This document shows positions 9,284-17,092 of a stretch of 30,333 nucleotides of DNA, piece by piece. The notes beneath the pieces are model-generated. The model did no database searches and had not been told where the DNA came from. It saw only the letters and a list, made by a program, of their open reading frames with translations. The position numbers and the translations under genes were made by a program. Position 1 is the first letter of the stretch, and every line of letters begins with the position of its first letter. The DNA is from Euryarchaeota archaeon UBA251 (lineage in GTDB: Archaea; Thermoplasmatota; Poseidoniia; Poseidoniales; Thalassarchaeaceae): contig DAFJ01000074.1 in the NCBI GenBank assembly GCA_002497905.1, forward strand, positions 1-30,333, read 5' to 3'.

Positions 9284-9943
9284 TTATTCTCGCTCAAGCC
9301 AATATGGAAAGGGGACGTAAGAATCAGAACCATCCGAACCGAACATACGTTCTAATCTGCCAACACGCCATAGACGTCGCAACCATTTTCCAAACTCCTC
9401 TACTCCCATGTCGAATCGATTTCCAAGATGGGCGTGGAGCATTTTTTCTGGAATCGCAGTCATACCGTGAACCTGGACTAAGAAACCCATGAAAGATTGG
9501 AGGACTTTCTCTTCAAGAGCACGCTCTGTACCCGCATCCTCAAGAGGTTCAAAGGGACCCATTGCGTCAATTTGACCCTGTATCTCATCGAAATCAAGAT
9601 CAGATGTCGACGTTATACTCATCTCCTCAAAATCACGATGAATGTCCAAAGCCCCGATTTCACGTATTGAAGCCGGAATCTTACTCGGATCGGGCTCAGG
9701 ACCAGGACGGATTGAAATGGATTCTTGTTCTTCATTCGACCTTTTTGAGGGCCCTTTAGAAGAACGACTAGAAGGGCGAGGACCAACAGATCCGAACACA
9801 GGAGATAGGAATCCAGGGCCGTTACCTGAGATTCCGAGTTCGTCACGTATTTTTTCGACCCAATCAGCATCCCCTTGGATTAGAATATCGATGTCCTCCT
9901 CCTGATTCCGATACCTGAATCGAACTGGACCGGTCATGGCCAT
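9284..9943 (-). CDS. hypothetical protein
   Basis: About 219 residues from the ATG at 9943; a GTG at 9952 and another ATG at 9937 are alternatives. The N-terminal 35 residues form a compact predicted alpha/beta segment (VRFRYRNQEEDIDILIQGDA, then a short helix). A Ser/Pro/Arg-rich linker of about 50 residues follows (around SSRSSKGPSKRS), then an acidic stretch. The C-terminal region is helical and basic (GKWLRRLWRVGRLERMFGSD), possibly a winged-helix-like fold. No signal peptide or membrane segment is seen, so it is probably cytoplasmic. It lies 94 bases upstream of the giant surface protein on the same strand, so the two may be co-transcribed. I do not recognise the family. Confidence 0.75.
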   Translation of the reverse strand: MAMTGPVRFRYRNQEEDIDILIQGDADWVEKIRDELGISGNGPGFLSPVFGSVGPRPSSRSSKGPSKRSNEEQESISIRPGPEPDPSKIPASIREIGALDIHRDFEEMSITSTSDLDFDEIQGQIDAMGPFEPLEDAGTERALEEKVLQSFMGFLVQVHGMTAIPEKMLHAHLGNRFDMGVEEFGKWLRRLWRVGRLERMFGSDGSDSYVPFPYWLERE

Positions 9944-10042
9944 GGAACTCACTGCTTGAATCCCGGTCCTTCAACCAATCGAACAGTAACAGCAATGTCT
10001 ACGGATTAGAGAATAGCCATGCCACACAGAATCAAAACCTGA

Positions 10043-10058
10043 GGCTGACTCGTCAGCC
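10043..10058. promoter_or_regulatory. 16-base dyad touching the decarboxylase start codon
   Basis: GGCTGA-CTCG-TCAGCC is a perfect 6-bp inverted repeat ending one base before the ATG at 10060. As RNA it would place a hairpin at the ribosome entry site. As DNA, if the transcript is leaderless, it would lie at the transcription start like a repressor operator. The dyad is seen; the role is inference. Confidence 0.45.
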
Positions 10059-10059
10059 C

Positions 10060-11439
10060 ATGGACACACACGATAGGGATGCGCTCATCCAGCACATCCT
10101 CACGTCGGAAGCAGAAGCGCAAGCACGACTCCACAACGGGATGAACCCTCAAGAGATACGCCAATCACTCGGCCCCTTCACAAGCAAAGACGCAGGTGGC
10201 CCGGAACGCGTGAAAGATGCGATCGACGCCTACTTACGATCTGCAGTAAGAACCGGTCTGCCCGAATTCATGCGGACATTCTGGGGAGCGTCACAACCCG
10301 CATCCGTAATCGGGTCCCTTCTGGCAGATATACGAAACACCACTATGCATTCCTTCGCAGTATCGCCTGCTGCAACTATCATCGAACGAGAGATGATTCG
10401 GGGAATTGCAGAACGAATAGGCTTCAATGCTAATGGGATATTTACTACAGGAGGTTCAAACAGCAATGAACTCGGCCTCGTATGTGCTCGGGAGAACTTG
10501 ATTCCGGGGTCCCATAGAACAGGGATTCAGGGCCATAGGCTGTGTGTACTGACTTCAGACGAGGCACATTACTCGGTGGATTCGGCTATGAACAGGATGG
10601 GGATTGGCATGGATTCCATCATACGCGTCCCAACAAATAACGGAGTCATGCAACCTCAAGATCTCATCAAAGCGATTCACCATGTGAAAGAAGAAGGCAT
10701 GGAACCATTGGCCATCGTTTCGACTGCTGGCAGCACCGTACGAGGAGCATTCGAAGACCTCAATGCAATTGCGGACATTGCAGAAAAGCACGGTATTTGG
10801 CATCATGTAGATGCAGCATGGGGGGGTTCAGTCCTTTTTTCTGAGCGATATCGTAGCATGCTGAATGGAATAGAAAGAGCAGATTCGGTAACCTTTGATG
10901 CCCACAAGATGCTTGGCGCTTCCATGGTTTGCTCCATGTTCCTACTTCGTGATGGGCGAGTTCTTGAAAATGCGATGGCCCACACAGAAAAGGGGGACTA
11001 TCTGTTCGACGACCCCGTGAGTAGTCAGAGCCTCGGGCGCATCTCACCACAATGTGGAAGGCGTGCAGATGCCCTCAAACTCTGGCTGACTTGGTTGGAC
11101 ATCGGTAGCGACGGATTCGGCAAGATAGTTGATTCATGCATGGACGTTGCAGAGCACTTAGCGAAACTCGTAGAAAAAAAGGATGAAGTGGAACTAATAT
11201 CACATCAATTCACCAACGTATGTATCCGATTCACACCCAAAGAAAACGAAACAACAGAAGAGGGTGATATGCGGGTAAGGAAGGCAAGAGACAAGCTTGA
11301 ACAAGATGGGACTGCGATGGTCATCGATGCACGATTAGATGGACGACTTGTGATTCGTTTCGCTGCAGCACAACCATCCGTGGATAAAGAGGCAGTCACT
11401 CGTTTTCTTGAGAATCTAATTGAAGTCGATCAAGTGTGA
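10060..11439 (+). CDS. PLP-dependent group II amino acid decarboxylase
   Basis: Fold-type I pyridoxal-phosphate enzyme of the glutamate/aspartate/aromatic amino acid decarboxylase group, 459 residues and cytoplasmic. Seen in order: the phosphate-site segment TTGGSNSNELGL (about 129-140), a stacking His in SDEAHYS (170), HVDAAWGG with the pyridine-nitrogen Asp at 251, and FDAHKMLGASM with the Schiff-base Lys at 283. Met after the Lys is more like the glutamate/cysteine-sulfinate decarboxylase branch than the aromatic branch, which usually has Trp. The product could be GABA, beta-alanine or a diamine/taurine precursor; the substrate cannot be settled from sequence. The gene stands alone on the plus strand between divergent and convergent neighbours. 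It has a palindrome at its start and ends six bases from the convergent next gene. Confidence 0.9.
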   Translation: MDTHDRDALIQHILTSEAEAQARLHNGMNPQEIRQSLGPFTSKDAGGPERVKDAIDAYLRSAVRTGLPEFMRTFWGASQPASVIGSLLADIRNTTMHSFAVSPAATIIEREMIRGIAERIGFNANGIFTTGGSNSNELGLVCARENLIPGSHRTGIQGHRLCVLTSDEAHYSVDSAMNRMGIGMDSIIRVPTNNGVMQPQDLIKAIHHVKEEGMEPLAIVSTAGSTVRGAFEDLNAIADIAEKHGIWHHVDAAWGGSVLFSERYRSMLNGIERADSVTFDAHKMLGASMVCSMFLLRDGRVLENAMAHTEKGDYLFDDPVSSQSLGRISPQCGRRADALKLWLTWLDIGSDGFGKIVDSCMDVAEHLAKLVEKKDEVELISHQFTNVCIRFTPKENETTEEGDMRVRKARDKLEQDGTAMVIDARLDGRLVIRFAAAQPSVDKEAVTRFLENLIEVDQV

Positions 11440-11445
11440 TGTGTG

Positions 11446-12456
11446 TCATTCTGATTCAAAGTCACCATGTCTGCCCTTAATTTGAGCAGTTCTATCAGAC
11501 AGTATATTTTCTCGTTCTTCCAATGCGTTCCGTAGTACAAGTCCATGGTAGACCTTGATGCTGCGAGCACGGACGAGTTCGTTCACCTCCATTTCAAGAT
11601 CGAACAAACGCTCCAAGTCGTTCTCAACCTCAATCATGGTAAGGATTGTGTTATACTTCCGTCGACGCACAACAAATAGGAACACATAGATTGGGATCAA
11701 TGCAATGGGAATAACCAACTCGCCTGTCAAGATCGAAATGAACCAACTCAGTGAAATTTCGATTTCTCCTTCGTCATATTCGTCATCGAATGATAACCCG
11801 CCATGGTAGATGAAACCCGTTTGAATCCCAAAGTATTGGTTTAGAGGGGTAATGTCTCGATTCTCATGATTGCTCCCTCGATCGATTTCAATTTCATCTG
11901 GCCAACCATCATTGTCGTTGTCATCATCTAAGACGTCAGGAATTGTGTCGAAATCACGGTCTTCCGGAGTTGAAGACGCATCGAATGGGTCGAAAAGGAA
12001 CCTGCCAGTAGATGCTGCACGTTCCATCTCATTCCGGATTCCATCTCCATCAGCATCATCATCATACAGGTCCGGAACATGGTCTCTGTCAATATCGGAA
12101 CATCCCCTCAAAATGACCCTTGAAGTCCCACTTTTGAAAGGGCAATCATCAGAGTCTGACAACGACGGCTGATTAGGGAACCCATCACCGTCAGTATCCG
12201 ACCAGGCATCTTCGCGCTCAGGGAAGGCATCTGCTCCAAAAGGAGCTGTCCAATTTTCATCAGGGTCTGACCAGCCATCCTCATCAGTATCCATACACCC
12301 TAAACGATCTAGTGTAGAATTACCGAAAGTTTCTGGACAAGCGTCCTGCTCATCAGACACACCATCTTCATCCAGATCTCCAACCTCGGAAGAAGCAACC
12401 GGGATTAGTAAGAGGATTAGGATGAGCGGAACAATATGATACAAAGTGGACCGCAT
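11446..12456 (-). CDS. thrombospondin type 3-like calcium-loop membrane protein
   Basis: 336 residues from the ATG at 12456. The frame is open to a TTG at 12513, which would hide the signal peptide (MRSTLYHIVPLILILLLIPV). The exported part (about 23-240) is packed with Asp-rich calcium loops of the thrombospondin type 3 kind: DLDEDGVSDEQDACPE, DTDEDGWSDPDE, DTDGDGFPN, DADGDGIRNEME and DNDNDGWPDEIE. Its Cys are spaced about one per repeat. A TM helix at about 244-263 is followed by RRRK, which places the C-terminal ~70 residues inside the cell. That tail is helical and acidic/basic mixed (about 270-315), probably a coiled coil. A calcium-stabilised surface spacer with a cytoplasmic contact is inferred. 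It diverges from the thioredoxin-like lipoprotein gene. Confidence 0.88.
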   Translation of the reverse strand: MRSTLYHIVPLILILLLIPVASSEVGDLDEDGVSDEQDACPETFGNSTLDRLGCMDTDEDGWSDPDENWTAPFGADAFPEREDAWSDTDGDGFPNQPSLSDSDDCPFKSGTSRVILRGCSDIDRDHVPDLYDDDADGDGIRNEMERAASTGRFLFDPFDASSTPEDRDFDTIPDVLDDDNDNDGWPDEIEIDRGSNHENRDITPLNQYFGIQTGFIYHGGLSFDDEYDEGEIEISLSWFISILTGELVIPIALIPIYVFLFVVRRRKYNTILTMIEVENDLERLFDLEMEVNELVRARSIKVYHGLVLRNALEERENILSDRTAQIKGRHGDFESE

Positions 12457-12546
12457 GCATAGCCCATCTCTTCGTTGATTTTGAAATGAACGGCAAAGGC
12501 ATATTTCTTCCAATCATTCATAATCAATCATATTCACCAAATCTAC

Positions 12547-13095
12547 ATGCCCCGAATAGTCACCTTGTTGTTGACCGTACTAATTGCGCTTGCTCCCCTA
12601 ACTGGCTGCACATCGGAATCGGAAGAAGTAATTGCACTTCCTGAATACAACCTACTTGACCACACTAACTCCACCGTCGAAAAAGAGGATTACCTCGGAG
12701 CACCATATGTTATCATCTTCAGTGCGCAATGGTGTGGAACGCCTTGTCACAATAATATGCACAACCTCAACGCTTCAGTTCCCGGAATCGAGGTTGTTGT
12801 TGTCTCCACCGAGTATGATTATGCACCACAGGGGGTGAGTATGCTCGAGTGGATCGATATTGTAAATGAGTTCGACGATGATGGCGACGACATTGGCCAA
12901 ACACTTGAGTACACGTTCACTCGTGTAATCGAAGGAGATGATTTTGCAGAGCAGATGGATGTCTTTGCACCGGGAACTGTAATATTCGTCAATTCAGTTG
13001 GTGAAGAAATTCAGAGACATGAAGGCTCATTCGGACCTGCAGGTGATGAGGACACACTTGCTCTGATTCAGGAATATTGGAATCAAACCGATTGA
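12547..13095 (+). CDS. thioredoxin-fold lipoprotein with CxxxC active site
   Basis: 182-residue protein with a signal peptide ending in the lipobox LTGC (Cys21), so it is probably lipid-anchored outside the membrane. The body reads as a TlpA/thioredoxin/SCO-type fold: VIIFSAQWCGTPCHNN (about 55-70), a following helix, strand IEVVVVSTEY, and the cis-Pro segment APGTVIF near 141-147. The redox motif is C63-G-T-P-C67, one residue longer than the usual CxxC. CxxxC occurs in copper-handling SCO proteins, but the flanking WC...PC looks thioredoxin-like. It may reduce or form disulfides of surface proteins, or carry copper to oxidase. The role is unproven. It is divergent from the Cys-containing thrombospondin-like gene and ends five bases from acnA. 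Confidence 0.88.
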   Translation: MPRIVTLLLTVLIALAPLTGCTSESEEVIALPEYNLLDHTNSTVEKEDYLGAPYVIIFSAQWCGTPCHNNMHNLNASVPGIEVVVVSTEYDYAPQGVSMLEWIDIVNEFDDDGDDIGQTLEYTFTRVIEGDDFAEQMDVFAPGTVIFVNSVGEEIQRHEGSFGPAGDEDTLALIQEYWNQTD

Positions 13096-13100
13096 ATAAA

Positions 13101-15809
13101 TCAAGTCAATGCGAGATTTCGCAGAACGGTCTGAAGAATTCCACCATTACGGTAGTATTCCACCTCTACCGGAGTGTCGAGACGAACAATCGTATCGAAT
13201 TCTACAGTTGATCCATCAGCGCGATGGGCGGTGACACTAAGCTTACTCAAGGGTATGAGGTCTGCGCTTGCAGGGATATCGAAGGTCTCCGTTCCATCGA
13301 GGCCGATACTCGCCGCATTCTCGCCATCCGAGAAAGTAAGTGGAAGAACACCCATGCCCACGAGATTACTCCGATGAATTCTCTCAAAAGATGTCGCAAT
13401 TACAGCCTTCACTCCGAGGAGAAATGTGCCTTTTGCCGCCCAGTCTCGGCTACTACCAGTTCCATATTGGGAACCTGCAAGAACAACTAGAGGTATGCCT
13501 TCATCCTGGTACTTCATGCTCGCATCAAAGACCGAAGTAACTTCACCAGATGGGAAATGAGTAGTGTAACCGCCCTCTGTATCCGGGGCTATCTGGTTAC
13601 GTATGCGGACATTCGCGAAGGTACCGCGCATCATGACTTCGTGATTACCACGACGGCTACCAAAGGAATTGAAGTCGCGAGGTTCGACACCTTCCGATAC
13701 AAGATACTGGCCTGCAGGCCCAGTATGGGGGAATGCACCTGCAGGGCTAATATGATCCGTGGTTACAGAATCACCAAGTTTTAGCAAGACATGGGCACCT
13801 TGAATTGGCTGAATTGGCGCAGGATTGGGTTCTATACCTTCAAAGAATGAAGGAAGGCGGACGTAAGTGGACTCATTGGCCCAAGGGTAGAGTGGAGAGG
13901 GTCGGCTCTCGATGGAATCCCAACGAGGCTCTTGCATGACATCGGCATACCGCTCACGGAACATCTCGGGAGATATAGACGAGGCTACAACTTCCTGTAC
14001 CTCCATGTCAGACGGCCAAATATCGGCGAGCATAACGGGTTTACCTGAGGAATCTATGCCAAGTGCATCGACATCGAAATCCACATCTAACGTTCCTGCG
14101 AGCGCGTATGCGACAACGAGAGGTGGAGATGCGAGATAATTCGCCTTCACCTTCTGGTGAACCCTCCCCTCAAAATTCCGATTTCCAGATATAACTGAAC
14201 CAACGATAAGATCACCAGTGTCGATTCCCTGCTCGATATGATCGTCCAATGGGCCAGAATTTCCGATACAAGTCGTGCATCCATATCCGACCACATTGAA
14301 TCCAAGTTCTGCAAGGTCATCTGTCAGGCCTGCAGCGTCGTAATACTCTGTAACAACACGACTTCCAGGTGCTAGGCTAGGCTTTACCCATGGCTTGATT
14401 GACAGACCACGAGCACGCGCGTTTCGCGCAAGAAGCCCTGCCGCTAACATAACGCTGGGGTTAGAAGTGTTCGTGCATGAGGTAATCGCAGCTATCACGA
14501 CATCTCCATGACCTAGGTCAAACGATGTACCAGATGGTGCAGATACCCTGACAGTATCCTGATTCTTTGATGCATCTACACCATGACCTTGATGCCCCAA
14601 GGGAGCATTAAGGCTCTCATGCCAGTGTGCTTTCATCGCTGAAAGATCAACACGGTCTTGCGGGCGCTTGGGACCGGCGAGAGCAGGTTCAACATCCTCT
14701 AAATTGAGAGAAATCGACGAAGTATAGGCAGGAGTGGGGGCTTCAGGGGTCCAGAACATGCCTTGAGCCATCATGTAGCACTTGACATCCTCGATATGGG
14801 TCTCATCACGACCACTTAACCGCATGTAGTCAAGTGTGACCTCATCAACAGGGAAGAAACCGCAGGTTGCACCATACTCAGGCGCCATGTTAGCAATTGT
14901 TGCACGATCAGGTAGAGAGAGGTTAGAAAGGCCCATTCCATGGAACTCTACGAACTTGCCAACAACACCATGTTCACGTAACATCTCGACGATACGCAGT
15001 GTCATATCGGTGGCTGTAACTCCTGCTCGAAGGGTTCCTGTCAACTCAAAACCAACAACCTCTGGTAATAGCATGTAGATTGGTTGGCCCAACATCACGG
15101 CTTCAGCCTCGATGCCTCCTACACCCCATCCTAGAACTCCAAGACCGTTGATCATCGTCGTATGACTGTCGGTTCCAACAAGAGAATCCATCAACCAAAC
15201 ACCATTCTCTTCGCGTGCGACGTTTGCAATCCATTCGAGGTTTACCTGATGGACAATGCCTCGACCGGGAGGGACGGCGCGGAAGTTGTCCAACGATTGT
15301 TGGCCCCACTTCAGGAACTGATAGCGTTCCATGTTCCGTTGATATTCGATCTCTAGGTTACGCTCACGCGCATCCGGAAATAAGCCAGAGACATCGACCT
15401 GGACGCTATGATCAATCACAAGATCTACCGGAACCTGAGGATTCACCTTCACAGGATCCCCCCCAAGTTCAACCATAGCATCACGCAAAGCAGCGATATC
15501 AACAACAGCAGGCACACCAGTAAAATCCTGCAGAATGACCCGACTAGGCATGAATGGAATCTCTGCTGGTGACTGCGTAGGCGACCAACCTGCGATTCGT
15601 TTGACATCTTCCTCAGTCACGAGGAAACCATCGCACTTCCTGAGAGCGGCTTCAAGTAAAATTCGAATGCTGTAAGGGAGGTTTTTGAGATTACCAACAA
15701 CTCCTGATTCCTCAAGAGCAGAGAGAGCAGCATAGGTTGCAGCAGCCCCTGAAGAGGTCTCAAATTCCCGCAAGGCCACGAAAGGATGTTCGTCAGACAC
15801 GGGCTTCAC
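13101..15809 (-). CDS. acnA: aconitate hydratase, AcnA/IRP1 type
   Basis: [4Fe-4S] enzyme converting citrate to isocitrate through cis-aconitate in the TCA cycle; cytoplasmic. The 902 residues match the usual length of the AcnA/IRP1 branch. Cluster ligands are seen as Cys445 in ITSCTNTSNP and Cys511/Cys514 in GYGCTTCIGNSGP. Other hallmarks are LQDFTGVPAVVD (93-104), VGTDSHTTM (211-219) and the swivel-domain segments SFGSRRGNHEVMMRG and GSQYGTGSSRDWAAKG. The start gives the normal N-terminus for this family. It lies 57 bases downstream of the cyclophilin gene on the same strand, so the two may be co-transcribed. The korAB operon, a later TCA step, begins on the far side of the cyclophilin in the opposite direction. 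Confidence 0.97.
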   Translation of the reverse strand: MKPVSDEHPFVALREFETSSGAAATYAALSALEESGVVGNLKNLPYSIRILLEAALRKCDGFLVTEEDVKRIAGWSPTQSPAEIPFMPSRVILQDFTGVPAVVDIAALRDAMVELGGDPVKVNPQVPVDLVIDHSVQVDVSGLFPDARERNLEIEYQRNMERYQFLKWGQQSLDNFRAVPPGRGIVHQVNLEWIANVAREENGVWLMDSLVGTDSHTTMINGLGVLGWGVGGIEAEAVMLGQPIYMLLPEVVGFELTGTLRAGVTATDMTLRIVEMLREHGVVGKFVEFHGMGLSNLSLPDRATIANMAPEYGATCGFFPVDEVTLDYMRLSGRDETHIEDVKCYMMAQGMFWTPEAPTPAYTSSISLNLEDVEPALAGPKRPQDRVDLSAMKAHWHESLNAPLGHQGHGVDASKNQDTVRVSAPSGTSFDLGHGDVVIAAITSCTNTSNPSVMLAAGLLARNARARGLSIKPWVKPSLAPGSRVVTEYYDAAGLTDDLAELGFNVVGYGCTTCIGNSGPLDDHIEQGIDTGDLIVGSVISGNRNFEGRVHQKVKANYLASPPLVVAYALAGTLDVDFDVDALGIDSSGKPVMLADIWPSDMEVQEVVASSISPEMFRERYADVMQEPRWDSIESRPSPLYPWANESTYVRLPSFFEGIEPNPAPIQPIQGAHVLLKLGDSVTTDHISPAGAFPHTGPAGQYLVSEGVEPRDFNSFGSRRGNHEVMMRGTFANVRIRNQIAPDTEGGYTTHFPSGEVTSVFDASMKYQDEGIPLVVLAGSQYGTGSSRDWAAKGTFLLGVKAVIATSFERIHRSNLVGMGVLPLTFSDGENAASIGLDGTETFDIPASADLIPLSKLSVTAHRADGSTVEFDTIVRLDTPVEVEYYRNGGILQTVLRNLALT

Positions 15810-15866
15810 CGTGACAATGCACCGAACTGTTGCCCATCAATCTGACCCATTGAATATGAGATGAAA

Positions 15867-16910
15867 TCACGAGATGGTCACTGACTCAAGGCGGACGTCA
15901 TAAACGGGCCGATCGTTACTGCCAGTGTCAACCGAAGAAATCGCTGTAACAAAGGAACATCCAGAGGTAACGGTCCCGAAAACGGTATGCACTCCATCGA
16001 GGTGAGTCGGGTTGCTATCCTCTGGTATCACGAAGAACTGGCTTCCTCCAGTGTTAGGGCTAGAGGTCTTCGCCATGGAGAGAGTGCATGGGTCGTGCAC
16101 ACGACCGTTATTTGCTTCATCAGGAATTGTGTATGCATCTTCAGAAGAACAAGCCGATGCGCTTGGTTGCCCATTGCAATAACCGTAGAATTCAGCAGCA
16201 TGGCCGCCAGTCCCATCCATGTTCGTAAAATCGCCGCCCTGAATCATGAAGTTGTCAATGATTCGATGGAAAATCGTGTTATCATAATCTCCATTCTGTG
16301 CTAACTTCACGAAATTATCCACATGAACAGGTGCATCTTCGGAGTATAAATCAATCATTACAGCAACCGTTACACGGTCTGATTCAGACATCCCTGCTGG
16401 AACATAAGATATGCTCAGTTGAGCAGTACTCCCAACAGAAATCGGGGTTGAGTCGTCGTCATCTGAAGCGAATATATCGCTGAGATCGAGACCACCATCG
16501 ACATAACGAAGCGAGACAAGTAACAGCATACCAACTGCGAATAGCGCAAAGACACCATAGACTGTTGGAGAACCATCATCGTAAAGACGGAATGAACCCA
16601 TACCAATGCCCCTCTCATCCATATCTGCACGGACCTTGTTCATCTGGCGACGTACGTCCTTGCCCGCACCCTTATCCAGAGCCTTCTCGTAGTGCTTGAT
16701 TGACTTGCGGTAATCCTTAGGACGAGTTGACTCGCCTGCAATCTTAGCTTCGGCGTCCGCAACAATTGTCCAGGTACGGTGATCGTCCGCATCTTTTCCA
16801 TGCGTATCCCAAGCACTTCTCATCGTTTTGAGAGCACCCTCAGGGTCCCCTCGCTCGGTCTGCGACCGAGCCTCATCCCATGCATCCTTGAGTGCCTGTG
16901 GCGTTGGCAT
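15867..16910 (-). CDS. membrane-tethered cyclophilin-type peptidyl-prolyl isomerase
   Basis: 347 residues from the ATG at 16910, which has GGAAGGGG just upstream; an in-frame ATG at 16934 would add eight residues. The N-terminal ~110 residues are helical and TPR-like (ALKDAWDEARSQTERGDPEG, HYEKALDKGAG). A single TM helix follows (YGVFALFAVGMLLLVSLRYV), then a linker with DDDD, then a cyclophilin domain. It shows VHVDNFVKLAQNGDYDNTIF, the catalytic HRIIDNFMIQGGDF, SMAKTSSPNTGGSQFFV and HLDGVHTVFG. Cyclophilins catalyse cis-trans isomerisation of X-Pro bonds. The layout implies a cytoplasmic TPR part and an isomerase outside the membrane, fitting a role in folding exported proteins. An insertion with several Cys (YCNGQPSASACSSED) sits inside the catalytic domain and could be disulfide-bonded. 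acnA follows 57 bases later. Confidence 0.93.
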   Translation of the reverse strand: MPTPQALKDAWDEARSQTERGDPEGALKTMRSAWDTHGKDADDHRTWTIVADAEAKIAGESTRPKDYRKSIKHYEKALDKGAGKDVRRQMNKVRADMDERGIGMGSFRLYDDGSPTVYGVFALFAVGMLLLVSLRYVDGGLDLSDIFASDDDDSTPISVGSTAQLSISYVPAGMSESDRVTVAVMIDLYSEDAPVHVDNFVKLAQNGDYDNTIFHRIIDNFMIQGGDFTNMDGTGGHAAEFYGYCNGQPSASACSSEDAYTIPDEANNGRVHDPCTLSMAKTSSPNTGGSQFFVIPEDSNPTHLDGVHTVFGTVTSGCSFVTAISSVDTGSNDRPVYDVRLESVTIS

Positions 16911-17092
16911 CACCCCTTCCGATGAACAAGTCATTCAAAACGGCAACGGATGAAGGTACATCGTCTTCAGGACGGAAAAAAAGCATACTTCTGTCCGAAA
17001 ACCTAAGTCATGCGCTCCATCCCCACGGGGCATCGCGCGGTGGTCATGAACAGGCTGTTACAATAGGCCAACGACGAGGGGGACGAATATTA

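Noticed and set aside
9190..9333. N-terminal extension of the giant surface protein
   Set aside because: It overlaps the upstream gene and puts 48 non-hydrophobic residues ahead of a normal signal peptide; ATGs at 9189/9186 are better.
16892..17092. N-terminal extension of korA
   Set aside because: It overlaps the divergent cyclophilin start and the added residues do not resemble the gamma domain, which begins properly at 17093.
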